Below, piece after piece: positions 15,283 through 21,803 of a stretch of 21,803 nt of DNA (position 1 is its first letter; every line of letters starts with the position of its first letter). The notes beneath the pieces are model-generated. The model did not search any database. It had not been told where the DNA came from and saw only the letters and a program-made list of their open reading frames with translations. Position numbers and translations under genes: made by a program. The DNA comes from SIG452 sp045541975 (GTDB lineage Bacteria > Bacillota > Clostridia > UMGS1840), in contig JAZQKB010000014.1 in assembly GCA_045541975.1 (NCBI GenBank), positions 1 to 21,803 on the forward strand, in the 5' to 3' direction.

Positions 15283-16422
15283 TTACATCACCTTGAAAAA
15301 TTGCCACAGAGTGTCCCAAAAGGACTGTTTGGCAACATTTTCTTTTACAATTAGTTCTGTTTCGCCAACGATTTCGCCATCTACCTCAAATATCAGCTTT
15401 CCGGCAACACTTCCGGCAGAAACCGGAGCAGTCAGCGAATAAAATTCTGCCTTTCGGATAGGTTCTTTGGAATCGTCTTTTGCTTGCAGATAGGTAAGGC
15501 ATTCTTTGGGATACAGGTTTACCGTTCCCGGTTTTCCGTAGGCAATGGTAGCTTGTGAAAACACTTCTTCCGGGTTGGTTAAGGTTGTGGTTTTATAGTT
15601 AGAAAATCCGTAGTCCAAAAGCCGTTTGGCATCGGTAAAACGCATTTCGCTGGTGGGAGAGTTTAATACTACGGCGATTAGCTCCATACCGTTTCGTTTG
15701 GCAGATGCACTCAAACAGGAGCCTGCTTTGGTGGTGGAACCGGTTTTCAAGCCGGTGGCGCCGTCATAATAACGGATTAATTTGTTGGTGTTGGTCAGTT
15801 CAAAGGTGTCGTTTCGGATTTTTTCCTGCCAGATACCGGTGTAGGTTCTGGTTAAGTCATGACTTAATACCAAACGGGACAGTGTTGCAATGTCACGGGC
15901 CGAGGAATAATGACCGTCGTCATCCAGACCGTGGGGATTTTTGTATACAGTGTCGGTTAAACCGAGTTCTAAAGCCCGTTCGTTCATCCGTTTTACAAAG
16001 GCTTCCTCCGAGCCTTCCAGATGCTCTGCCATTGCAATGCAGGCATCATTCGCAGATGCCACAAAAATAGACTTTAACAGGGTGTTTACATCCATCACTT
16101 CGTTTTCTTTCAGATAAATCTGGGAGCCACCCATTGCGGAAGCGTTGGCACTGGCGGTTACCGGGTCAGACAGACTGATTTTACCACTGTCGATATCTTC
16201 TAAAATCAGAAGGATGGTCATTAATTTGGTAATACTTGCCATAGGGCGGTGTTCGGTTTCATTCTTCTTTAAAAGAACCGTTCCCGTTTCCTTTTCCATC
16301 AGGATGTATGCGGACGCTTCCGGCTCAGTCAGAGGAACTTCTGCCATTGCCCCAAACGGTGTTATCATAAGACAGCAAAGCAGTAAACAGAGCGTCTTTT
16401 TTAAGCATTTCATAGATTTCAT
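15283..16422 (-). CDS. D-alanyl-D-alanine carboxypeptidase (PBP5/DacF type)
   Basis: This penicillin-binding protein trims the terminal D-Ala from peptidoglycan stem peptides outside the membrane. The 379-residue precursor has a signal peptide (positive MKSMKCLKK, hydrophobic core to about 22, likely cleavage after AMA at 27). The three active-site motifs of class C penicillin-binding proteins are present: SITK (Ser63, Lys66), SAN (123-125) and KTG (226-228). A C-terminal beta domain follows. An AAAGGAAG site precedes the ATG at 16422; a second ATG three codons in is possible. Synteny of a XerD-type gene near a dacF-like gene also occurs in Bacillus, which suggests DacF, but function in growth versus sporulation cannot be told. 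Confidence 0.94.
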   Translation of the reverse strand: MKSMKCLKKTLCLLLCCLMITPFGAMAEVPLTEPEASAYILMEKETGTVLLKKNETEHRPMASITKLMTILLILEDIDSGKISLSDPVTASANASAMGGSQIYLKENEVMDVNTLLKSIFVASANDACIAMAEHLEGSEEAFVKRMNERALELGLTDTVYKNPHGLDDDGHYSSARDIATLSRLVLSHDLTRTYTGIWQEKIRNDTFELTNTNKLIRYYDGATGLKTGSTTKAGSCLSASAKRNGMELIAVVLNSPTSEMRFTDAKRLLDYGFSNYKTTTLTNPEEVFSQATIAYGKPGTVNLYPKECLTYLQAKDDSKEPIRKAEFYSLTAPVSAGSVAGKLIFEVDGEIVGETELIVKENVAKQSFWDTLWQFFKVM

Positions 16423-16497
16423 AATGTTAGCTTCCTTTCATCCCGATGGGAGTGATGATAGTTCAGTATATGTAAACAGTGCGGCGAATAGAATGGG

Positions 16498-17394
16498 TTA
16501 ATCCTGAGATTTCGGATGATATTTCTGGTAGTCTGAAACAATTTGCGGTTTGAAATTTTTCACATAACTTTTGGTTAATGCAATGTTCTTGTGACCCAAA
16601 AGCTCTTGCACCACGGTCAGGTCTGCTCCGTTTTCCATCAGGTGAAGTGCCATACTTTTGCGAATCAGGTGTGGAGTGATTTCTTTTTGGATTCCGGCTT
16701 TTTGCCCGTATTCTCTTAAAAACTTCCAAAGGCCCTGTCTGGAGAAGGGTTCCCCTTTTAGGTTTAAAAATAAAACATCATTGGTGCGGGACAGCGGTAG
16801 ATACTTTCGGGATTGCTTTAAATAAACACGAATGGCAGACACTGCACCCCGATACAGCGGAACATAGCGGACATGTCCGTCAGATTCCACGGTAAGATAG
16901 CCTTCCTTCAAATGCACATCGTCTATCCGCAGATTTAAAAACTCACCGGTTTTTAACCCTGTGGCATATAGCGTTTCCAAAATAGCACAGTCCCGGTAAC
17001 CTTTAATATCGTCTGTTTTAGAACAGGCAATCAGACGGTCTATTTCTTCCATACTAAGATGTGCTTCACTATTAGAGGAAACGGCTGTATTTTTTTCGTA
17101 TTTTCTGTCTTTCGTAGGGTCAGAAGGAATCAGCTTTTTGGTCAAAAGATACCGAAAAAAGCTCCGCAGAGAAGCAATATTTCTGGAACGGGTGGACGGG
17201 GAACGGCCCAGTTCTTCCAAATATCTTAAGTAAGGGGAAAAACATTCGCCGATTGCTGTGATTTCTGTTTTGCCGTTTGCCCGGCAAAACAGAAAAAAAT
17301 TGCACAAATCTCTTTGGTAGGAAGTAACGGTGTTCTCCTTCATATTTTTTGTTTTTCTAAGGTATTGATAAAACTTTTTTGCAAGTTGTTCCAT
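16498..17394 (-). CDS. XerC/XerD-like tyrosine recombinase with altered catalytic residues
   Basis: The 298-residue protein has the XerD architecture: an N-terminal SAM-like core-binding domain (about 3-95) and a C-terminal catalytic domain (about 110-290). Several catalytic positions are intact: His242 and Arg245 (TPHLIRKS), His268 (LLGHKNI) and nucleophile Tyr277 (KSYVK). The first arginine, normally in YATGLR, is Lys148 (YATGLKTGE). The catalytic lysine of the GKGxKxR hairpin appears to be His174 (ESDGHVRYVPL). These changes may weaken or abolish strand cleavage, as in XerD-like proteins of streptococci. I chose the ATG at 17394 because AAAGGAGG lies 10 nt upstream; an ATG at 17430 lies at the predicted transcription start and has no binding site. 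Confidence 0.88.
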   Translation of the reverse strand: MEQLAKKFYQYLRKTKNMKENTVTSYQRDLCNFFLFCRANGKTEITAIGECFSPYLRYLEELGRSPSTRSRNIASLRSFFRYLLTKKLIPSDPTKDRKYEKNTAVSSNSEAHLSMEEIDRLIACSKTDDIKGYRDCAILETLYATGLKTGEFLNLRIDDVHLKEGYLTVESDGHVRYVPLYRGAVSAIRVYLKQSRKYLPLSRTNDVLFLNLKGEPFSRQGLWKFLREYGQKAGIQKEITPHLIRKSMALHLMENGADLTVVQELLGHKNIALTKSYVKNFKPQIVSDYQKYHPKSQD

Positions 17395-17436
17395 TTGGAA
17401 AACGCCTCCTTTCCCACAATCCTTATTCATAGAATT

Positions 17437-17465
17437 ATTATAGCATCAGAGGGATTTTTTGTAAA
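17437..17465 (-). promoter_or_regulatory. Promoter of the recombinase-carboxypeptidase-cls-LytTR operon
   Basis: On the minus strand TTTACA (17460-17465) and a perfect TATAAT (17437-17442) are separated by 17 bp. The start of transcription falls near 17430, about 36 nt before the chosen recombinase start codon. Confidence 0.8.
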
Positions 17466-17535
17466 GAGATTTCCCGAAAAATACACATTTCTCTTTTTTA
17501 TCGGGAGAAAATGCTCAAAAAATGTGAAAAACCAC

Positions 17536-17564
17536 TTGACATCCCTCAAAAAAAAGTATAAAAT
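17536..17564 (+). promoter_or_regulatory. Promoter of rny
   Basis: A perfect TTGACA (17536-17541) is followed after 17 bp by TAAAAT (17559-17564). Transcription would start near 17571, giving rny a leader of about 260 nt. An inverted repeat (17564-17581) overlaps the start site. Confidence 0.75.
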
Positions 17565-17570
17565 ATATGT

Positions 17571-17833
17571 GGTTACATATAACCAAATTTATTGATAGAT
17601 ATAGAAACCTTTTAAAAAAAGATTCCAAAAATAACTATAGATTGTTGACATATTTAATATCGGCACATTTCCCAAAACAGAGGCTCTTTGCATTGAAATT
17701 CCTCCTTTTTGGAATTGTTGGCAAAGTATTATTCCCTTGGGATATCTGTTTTCTTGCGGAGAACTATTGTTATAAAAAACTGGCTTTTTGGTGTCTTTTT
17801 GCAAGGTGTTCTATATAGAAAAGGAGATTGCAA
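17571..17833 (+). promoter_or_regulatory. Long structured 5' leader of rny
   Basis: Nested helices can form: AAAACAGA 17674-17681 with TCTGTTTT 17745-17752, CTTTGC 17686-17691 with GCAAAG 17721-17726, and AATTCC 17697-17702 with GGAATT 17711-17716. The apical loop contains CTCCTTTT (17702-17709), exactly complementary to the rny ribosome binding site AAAAGGAG (17819-17826). This suggests translation control through an RNA structure, but it matches no riboswitch class I know. The promoter for this leader is at 17536-17564. Confidence 0.35.
17589..17693 (-). CDS. Possible 34-residue peptide antisense to the rny leader
   Basis: An ATG at 17693 (minus strand) is preceded at 7 nt by a perfect AAAGGAGG and opens a 34-codon frame ending at 17589. 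The product has a hydrophobic, aromatic C-terminal half (IYSYFWNLFLKGFYIYQ). I do not recognise it. No good minus-strand promoter or terminator is visible, and the same bases serve as the anti-ribosome-binding-site loop on the plus strand, so the apparent binding site may be coincidental. Confidence 0.2.
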   Translation of the reverse strand: MQRASVLGNVPILNMSTIYSYFWNLFLKGFYIYQ

Positions 17834-19387
17834 ATGGAACCCTGGTTAGTAGTCGCAATTTCCTTAGGTTCAGCACTTGTTGCATTTATTATTGCATTTC
17901 GGTTAGGTATTATATACCGTAAAAAGATTGCAGAAGCAGAAATCGGCAGCGCAGAAGAACAGGCGAAAAAGATTTTAAACGATGCAATCAAAACCTCGGA
18001 AGCAAAGAAAAAAGAAGCACTGATTGAAGCTAAGGAAGAAATTTTAAAAGCCAGAGCCGAAGCCGACAAGGAAATCAAAGAACGTCGGAATGAAGTTCAG
18101 AAGATGGAAAAGCGTAATATGCAGAAGGAAGAACATCTGGATAAAAAGCTGGAAACCATCGAAAAGAAAGAAGAAAACTTAAAATTAAGAGAAAAACAGC
18201 TGGAAGAAAAAACGGAAGCAACCAACGAAATTCAGAAACGTCAGCTGGAAATCTTAGAGAAAATCTCAGGTTTAACCAAAGAAGAAGCCAAAGAATACCT
18301 CATTAAAAATATTGAAGATGAGGTTCGGGTGGAAGCAGCTCTCAAAATTAAAGAAATTGAAGAGCATACCAAAGAAACCTGCGATGAAAAAGCGAGAGAA
18401 ATCATTACCGGTGCCATCCAGAGATGTGCATCTGACCATGTGTCTGATGTTACCGTATCCGTTGTGGCATTGCCCAGCGAAGATATGAAGGGCAGAATCA
18501 TCGGCCGTGAAGGACGAAACATCCGTTCTTTAGAGCAGATGACCGGTATCGACTTTATTATTGATGATACCCCCGAAGCAGTTATTTTAAGCGGATTTGA
18601 TCCGGTTCGCCGTGAAGTTGCCCGCTTAACCTTGGAAAAACTGATTCAGGACGGTCGTATCCATCCTGCAAGAATTGAAGAAATGTTCCACAAATCCCAG
18701 AAAGAAGTGGATCAGACCATCAAAAAAGCAGGGGAAGGCGCTACCTTCGATGTTGGTGTGCATAACATTCATCCCGAGCTGGTTCGTCTGTTGGGACGTT
18801 TAAAATACAGAACCAGTTACGGTCAGAATGTGCTGCAGCACTCCATTGAAGTTGCTCAGATTGCAGGATTAATTGCCGGTGAACTTGGCATTGATGTGAC
18901 CTTAGCAAAACGTGCAGGTCTGCTTCACGATATCGGGAAATCCATTGACCATGAAGTGGAAGGCTCCCATATTCAGATTGGTGCAGATGTTGCGAAAAAA
19001 TACAAAGAAGATGCTATCATCTTAAATGCCATTATGGCGCACCACGGTGACGTGGAACCTGAAAGCACCATCGCATGCATCGTTGCGGCAGCTGATGCTA
19101 TTTCTGCTGCAAGACCCGGCGCAAGACGTGAAAATATTGAAAACTATATCAAACGTCTGCAGAAGCTGGAAGAACTGGCAACTTCCTTCAACGGCGTAGA
19201 ACGTGCATTTGCAATTTCTGCCGGCCGTGAAGTTCGTGTCATGGTAAAACCTGACGATATCAACGATGAAGCAATGATCTTAGTGGGCAGAGAAATTGCC
19301 AAGAAGATTGAAAGCGAAATGGAATATCCGGGTCAGATTAAGGTGAACTTAATCAGAGAAACCCGTGTTGTTGATTTTGCGAAGTAA
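17834..19387 (+). CDS. rny: Ribonuclease Y
   Basis: RNase Y is the membrane-anchored endoribonuclease that starts mRNA decay in many Bacillota. The 517-residue protein has the full layout: an N-terminal membrane helix (about 5-27), a long charged coiled coil (about 30-185), a KH RNA-binding domain with GRIIGREGRN (220-229), and an HD domain with His336 (QHSIEVA), HDIGK (His365, Asp366), HH at 403-404 and Asp421. VNLIRETRVVDFAK is the typical C-terminus. I chose the ATG at 17834, with AAAAGGAG (17819-17826) 7 nt upstream; an in-frame TTG two codons earlier is too close to that site. It is monocistronic: own promoter, long leader and a terminator 40 nt downstream. Confidence 0.97.
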   Translation: MEPWLVVAISLGSALVAFIIAFRLGIIYRKKIAEAEIGSAEEQAKKILNDAIKTSEAKKKEALIEAKEEILKARAEADKEIKERRNEVQKMEKRNMQKEEHLDKKLETIEKKEENLKLREKQLEEKTEATNEIQKRQLEILEKISGLTKEEAKEYLIKNIEDEVRVEAALKIKEIEEHTKETCDEKAREIITGAIQRCASDHVSDVTVSVVALPSEDMKGRIIGREGRNIRSLEQMTGIDFIIDDTPEAVILSGFDPVRREVARLTLEKLIQDGRIHPARIEEMFHKSQKEVDQTIKKAGEGATFDVGVHNIHPELVRLLGRLKYRTSYGQNVLQHSIEVAQIAGLIAGELGIDVTLAKRAGLLHDIGKSIDHEVEGSHIQIGADVAKKYKEDAIILNAIMAHHGDVEPESTIACIVAAADAISAARPGARRENIENYIKRLQKLEELATSFNGVERAFAISAGREVRVMVKPDDINDEAMILVGREIAKKIESEMEYPGQIKVNLIRETRVVDFAK

Positions 19388-19429
19388 GATGATTCGATCA
19401 AAGAGCATCGTTTGTGAGAGTATACGTAA

Positions 19430-19461
19430 AAAAAGGACGTGGAGAAATCTGCGTCCTTTTT
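19430..19461 (+). terminator. Intrinsic terminator after rny
   Basis: AAAAAGGACG (19430-19439) pairs with CGTCCTTTTT (19452-19461) around a 12-nt loop, the T run forming the end of the stem. The A run on the other side could let it work on the minus strand too, but there is no minus-strand gene nearby. Confidence 0.85.
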
Positions 19462-19489
19462 GTTCACATAATTTTAAAAAAAGAGACAC

Positions 19490-19529
19490 AAAATTATCAC
19501 AAAAAAAAGCTATAATTTTCCTGTGATAA
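19490..19529 (+). promoter_or_regulatory. Putative promoter and operator of the VTC-DUF4956-CotH operon
   Basis: A perfect TATAAT (19511-19516) lies about 43 nt before the first start codon, but no good -35 box stands 16-18 bp upstream. The -10 box is framed by an 8-bp perfect inverted repeat: TTATCACA (19494-19501) and TGTGATAA (19522-19529). A second pairing, AAAATTAT 19490-19497 with ATAATTTT 19512-19519, overlaps it. A weak core promoter with a flanking palindrome suggests regulation by a DNA-binding protein. Confidence 0.45.
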
Positions 19530-19558
19530 AACCGTATTTTAAAAAAGGAGGTGAATGT

Positions 19559-20227
19559 TTGAAACTGCGACATGAATATAAGCATCCGGTGAACACTTTT
19601 GATCTTTTGCAACTCCAAAAACGGCTACCGTTGGTTATGAAACGGGATCAACACTGTGATGAGGATGGCTCCTACACGGTGAAAAGTCTTTATTTTGACA
19701 ATGTTTGGGATAAGGCATACCGCGAGAAAATAGACGGTGTCAACCATCGTGAAAAGTTCAGAATCCGCTATTACAATGATGACACCTCTTTTATCCGACT
19801 GGAGAAGAAAAGTAAGAGAAACGGTTTATGCCAAAAAGAATCTGCCATGATTACTAAAAAATTGTGTGAAGAATTACTGGCAGGAAATCCCAAAGGACTT
19901 TTAGAGAGCAACCAACCACTGTTGCAAGAACTGTATGCAAAATGGCAGTATCAGTGTTTAAGACCGAAATCCATTGTGGTGTACCGAAGAGAAAGCTTTG
20001 TGTTTGCGCCGGGAAATGTGCGGGTAACGCTGGACACCAACATCAGCGGAAGCAATCAGGTATGGAATTTTTTTCATCCGGATTGTCAACTGATGCCAAA
20101 GCAGTCACTTGCTGTTTTGGAGGTGAAGTGGGACGAGTATCTTCCGGCTACCGTAAAAAATGCCGTCTGTCTTTCTTCCCGCTATGCTACTGCATTTTCC
20201 AAATATAGCGCAACCCGTATTGTTTAA
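19559..20227 (+). CDS. VTC-domain protein (polyphosphate polymerase-like)
   Basis: The 222-residue protein fits the VTC domain, the catalytic tunnel fold of yeast Vtc4, which makes polyphosphate from ATP. The expected basic and acidic residues recur in order: RHEYKH (4-9), KSLYFDN (42-48), EKFRIRYYN (65-73, Arg68 and Arg70), LEKKSKRNG (81-89), VYRRESF (141-147) and LEVKWDEYLP (187-196). Bacterial members are annotated as polyphosphate polymerase domain proteins, and activity is mostly unproven. The start is TTG at 19559, supported by AAGGAGGTGA (19545-19554). An ATG 4 nt earlier is out of frame and stops after six codons. It is followed by DUF4956 and CotH genes, a recurring clostridial and actinobacterial set. 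Confidence 0.88.
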   Translation: MKLRHEYKHPVNTFDLLQLQKRLPLVMKRDQHCDEDGSYTVKSLYFDNVWDKAYREKIDGVNHREKFRIRYYNDDTSFIRLEKKSKRNGLCQKESAMITKKLCEELLAGNPKGLLESNQPLLQELYAKWQYQCLRPKSIVVYRRESFVFAPGNVRVTLDTNISGSNQVWNFFHPDCQLMPKQSLAVLEVKWDEYLPATVKNAVCLSSRYATAFSKYSATRIV

Positions 20228-20263
20228 GAAAGCTATCATCAATCATGAAAGGAAATAAAAAAT

Positions 20264-20935
20264 ATGAATTTTTCTGATATTTTTAAATCCAGTTTTTTAG
20301 AAAACATTAATATATTTTCGCTGTTGGATGTGTTATTAACCTTAGGCTTAGCGTTTGTGTTGGGACTTTTTATCTATATTGTGTATAAGAAAACCTATTC
20401 CGGCGTGATGTATTCCGATGCTTTTGGTGTTTCTTTAATCGCCATGACTATGATTACCTCTTTGGTGATTGTGGCAGTAACCTCCAATGTGGTGCTGTCT
20501 CTTGGTATGGTCGGTGCGTTATCTATCGTTCGTTTCAGAACCGCTATCAAGGAGCCTATGGACATTGCCTTTTTATTCTGGGCAATCGGCGTTGGCATCG
20601 TGTTAGGTGCCGGACTTCTGCCCTTAGGCATTATCGGTTCTGCCATTATCGGTGTGATGATTGTGATTTTTTCTACCAGAAAAGTGGGACTCACGCCCTA
20701 TATCCTGGTAGTAAACTGCGATGGAAGTGATGCCCAGAAGCAAACTGACGAACTCGTTTTAAAATCTGCCCCAAAAAGCATTTTAAAATCCAAAGCTATC
20801 AGCAAAGGCGGAATTGAGTTGACATATGAAATCCGCTTAAAAGGTGATGACAGCGCTGTGGTGAATCAGATTTCTGAAATTTCCGGCGTAAGTAATGTGG
20901 TGCTGGTTACATATAACGGCGAATATATGTCATAA
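20264..20935 (+). CDS. DUF4956 family membrane protein
   Basis: The 223-residue protein has about four hydrophobic segments (near 19-41, 53-73, 100-118 and 119-137) and a soluble C-terminal domain (about 140-223). The segment GALSIVRFRTAIKEP (84-98) followed by MDIAFLFWAIGVG is the hallmark of DUF4956. The family has no established biochemical role. It often sits beside VTC-domain and CotH genes, as here, so it may be the membrane partner of the VTC-like enzyme, for example a channel or anchor; that is inference. AAAGGAA stands before the ATG, and the VTC gene ends 36 nt upstream with no terminator. Confidence 0.88.
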   Translation: MNFSDIFKSSFLENINIFSLLDVLLTLGLAFVLGLFIYIVYKKTYSGVMYSDAFGVSLIAMTMITSLVIVAVTSNVVLSLGMVGALSIVRFRTAIKEPMDIAFLFWAIGVGIVLGAGLLPLGIIGSAIIGVMIVIFSTRKVGLTPYILVVNCDGSDAQKQTDELVLKSAPKSILKSKAISKGGIELTYEIRLKGDDSAVVNQISEISGVSNVVLVTYNGEYMS

Positions 20936-20949
20936 GAGAGGAAAACACG

Positions 20950-21351
20950 ATGAAATTTGTATGTGTACTCTTAAGTCTTTGCCTTTGCTGTTCGATGCTT
21001 ACTTTTGCAACTGCTCCGGCAATGCCAAATGGAAATCCCATGGAATCCGGCGAAGAATTTCCGGGGAACAGACTGCCGATGGAGGGGGATGTTCCTCCCG
21101 ATAAAAATTCGGAAGAATTTTCCGGGAAGAATCGGTTTCCAGTTATGGAGGAAGGTGGATTCCAACCGCCTCAGGGAGGAAATCCGCCTGACTTTGCAGG
21201 CGGCAGAAACTTGTGGGAAAACAGAGAAGATTTGGTGCAAAAAGATGCTCTTACCCTCTTTTTAGAAGACTATTCGATTGTTCCCATTTCGTTGGGCGTG
21301 TTACTGGTTGCATTTCTGTTTGTGGGATTTTATCGCAGACGGCATTATTAA
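20950..21351 (+). CDS. Small secreted, membrane-anchored protein of unknown function
   Basis: I do not recognise a family for this 133-residue protein. It has a signal-like N-terminus (hydrophobic to about 21, possible cleavage after TATA or APA). A low-complexity middle rich in Pro, Gly, Asn and Glu follows, then a membrane helix (about 109-127) and a basic tail RRRHY. The middle contains a degenerate duplication: EEFPGNRLPMEGDVPP (35-50) and EEFSGKNRFPVMEEGGFQPP (55-74). There is no LPXTG motif, although the helix plus basic tail resembles a sorting signal. The gene begins 14 nt after DUF4956 and ends 17 nt before the CotH-like gene, with ribosome binding sites before both, so it belongs to this operon. 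Its likely place is outside the membrane, held by the C-terminal helix. Confidence 0.75.
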   Translation: MKFVCVLLSLCLCCSMLTFATAPAMPNGNPMESGEEFPGNRLPMEGDVPPDKNSEEFSGKNRFPVMEEGGFQPPQGGNPPDFAGGRNLWENREDLVQKDALTLFLEDYSIVPISLGVLLVAFLFVGFYRRRHY

Positions 21352-21368
21352 GATAACGGGAGGAGCTT

Positions 21369-21803
21369 ATGATATCCAATAAACATATTACCCGATTATC
21401 TTTGGTATTGATGAGCGCTGTACTGATTCTTTGTTTCTTAGCGCTTGGCTATGCTGACCAACTTGCCGGGTGGAATCTGGAAAGCGGAATTTCTATGGAA
21501 TATCCCACAGTGCTTTTTGACCATAGTAGGGTGACAGACATCCAAATCACCATGCCGGAATCAGACTGGAACGAAATGCTTTCCAATGCGATAGCGGAGG
21601 AATATTACGAATGCGAAGTAACCGTTGGCGGAGAAACCTTTTATCGGGTAGGAATCCGTCCCAAAGGGAATACCAGCCTTTCATCAGTTGCCCGCGACCC
21701 GGAGAATAACCGGTACAGTTTCAAACTGGAATTTGACCAATTTGTAGACGGACAAACCTGCTTTGGACTGGATAAACTGGCACTAAACAACAGCTATGCC
21801 GAC
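21369..21803 (+). CDS. CotH kinase family protein, N-terminal part (cut by window end)
   Basis: The visible 145 residues begin with a membrane or signal helix (about 9-29). The CotH-type start follows: VTDIQITMPESDWNEML, then EYYECEVTVGGE, then VGIRPKGNTSL and NRYSFKLEFDQFVDGQ, ending in FGLDKLALNNSYAD. The RPKGN and LNN-x-x-D blocks are characteristic of the CotH family. Bacillus CotH is an atypical protein kinase that phosphorylates spore coat proteins, but many members are extracellular and uncharacterised. GGGAGG (21358-21363) precedes the ATG. The kinase core beyond residue 145 is outside the window, so catalytic residues cannot be checked. Confidence 0.88.
   Translation, partial: MISNKHITRLSLVLMSAVLILCFLALGYADQLAGWNLESGISMEYPTVLFDHSRVTDIQITMPESDWNEMLSNAIAEEYYECEVTVGGETFYRVGIRPKGNTSLSSVARDPENNRYSFKLEFDQFVDGQTCFGLDKLALNNSYAD

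Larger units (their letters stand above)
17395..17570. other. Divergent intergenic region with interleaved inverted repeats
   Basis: This stretch separates the recombinase operon from rny and holds both promoters. Between them, TCCCGA (17472-17477) is repeated inverted as TCGGGA (17501-17506), and CACATTT (17484-17490) as AAATGTG (17520-17526). Around the rny start site, TATATGT (17564-17570) and ACATATA (17575-17581) form a perfect inverted repeat with a 4-bp spacer. These are possible operators; none matches a site I can name. Confidence 0.4.

Noticed and set aside
17428..17430. Upstream ATG as the start of the XerD-like gene
   Set aside because: It lies at the predicted transcription start, 6 nt past a perfect TATAAT, and has no ribosome binding site, whereas the ATG at 17394 follows AAAGGAGG.
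19555..19575. ATG just before the TTG start of the VTC gene
   Set aside because: It is in a different frame and stops after six codons; the TTG is in frame with the VTC homology.

Overview
The window looks like chromosomal DNA from a low-GC Gram-positive bacterium of the class Clostridia (Bacillota). The evidence is strong AGGAGG-type ribosome binding sites, sigma-A-like promoters, occasional TTG/GTG starts, a fused IspH-ribosomal protein S1 gene behind cmk and plsC, HPr with both His15 and Ser46, RNase Y, and a heterodimeric ABC exporter. The species cannot be fixed from the sequence. There are no CRISPR arrays, insertion sequences, tRNAs or phage genes, so most of it is ordinary core genome, with an accessory-looking right end.

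Layout. Bases 1-130 hold the 3' part of a 5S rRNA gene and its terminator. Bases 456-3506 hold a plus-strand group: threonine synthase (thrC), a metallophosphoesterase and a sugar-phosphate-type nucleotidyltransferase, closed by an intrinsic terminator. Bases 3526-7027 encode two overlapping half-ABC exporters whose deviations from consensus are complementary, as in BmrCD/TM287-288-type heterodimers. A bidirectional terminator at 7177-7212 separates them from the converging ptsH (HPr), which has its own strong promoter and a long leader.

The minus strand then carries an operon read from right to left from a promoter near 13030: a HI0933-like flavoprotein, cmk, plsC, ispH-S1 fusion and, after a large hairpin, hisIE. 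It joins nucleotide, phospholipid, isoprenoid and translation functions. A second minus-strand operon starts near 17430: a XerD-like recombinase with altered catalytic residues, a D-Ala-D-Ala carboxypeptidase, cardiolipin synthase and a LytTR regulator with a degenerate receiver-like N-terminus. It ends in a terminator whose loop contains the last stop codon.

At 17395-17833 a divergent regulatory region separates that operon from rny (RNase Y), which has a leader of about 260 nt able to fold and to pair with its own ribosome binding site. After the rny terminator, a promoter flanked by an inverted repeat opens the last operon: a VTC-domain (polyphosphate-polymerase-like) protein, a DUF4956 membrane protein, a small secreted membrane-anchored protein of unknown function, and a CotH-kinase-family protein cut by the window end. 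This cluster is the best candidate for a functionally undescribed system here.

Other points of interest are the recombinase lacking the usual first catalytic arginine and lysine, the regulator with Glu where a receiver has its phospho-accepting Asp, and a diverged intergenic repeat found in two places.
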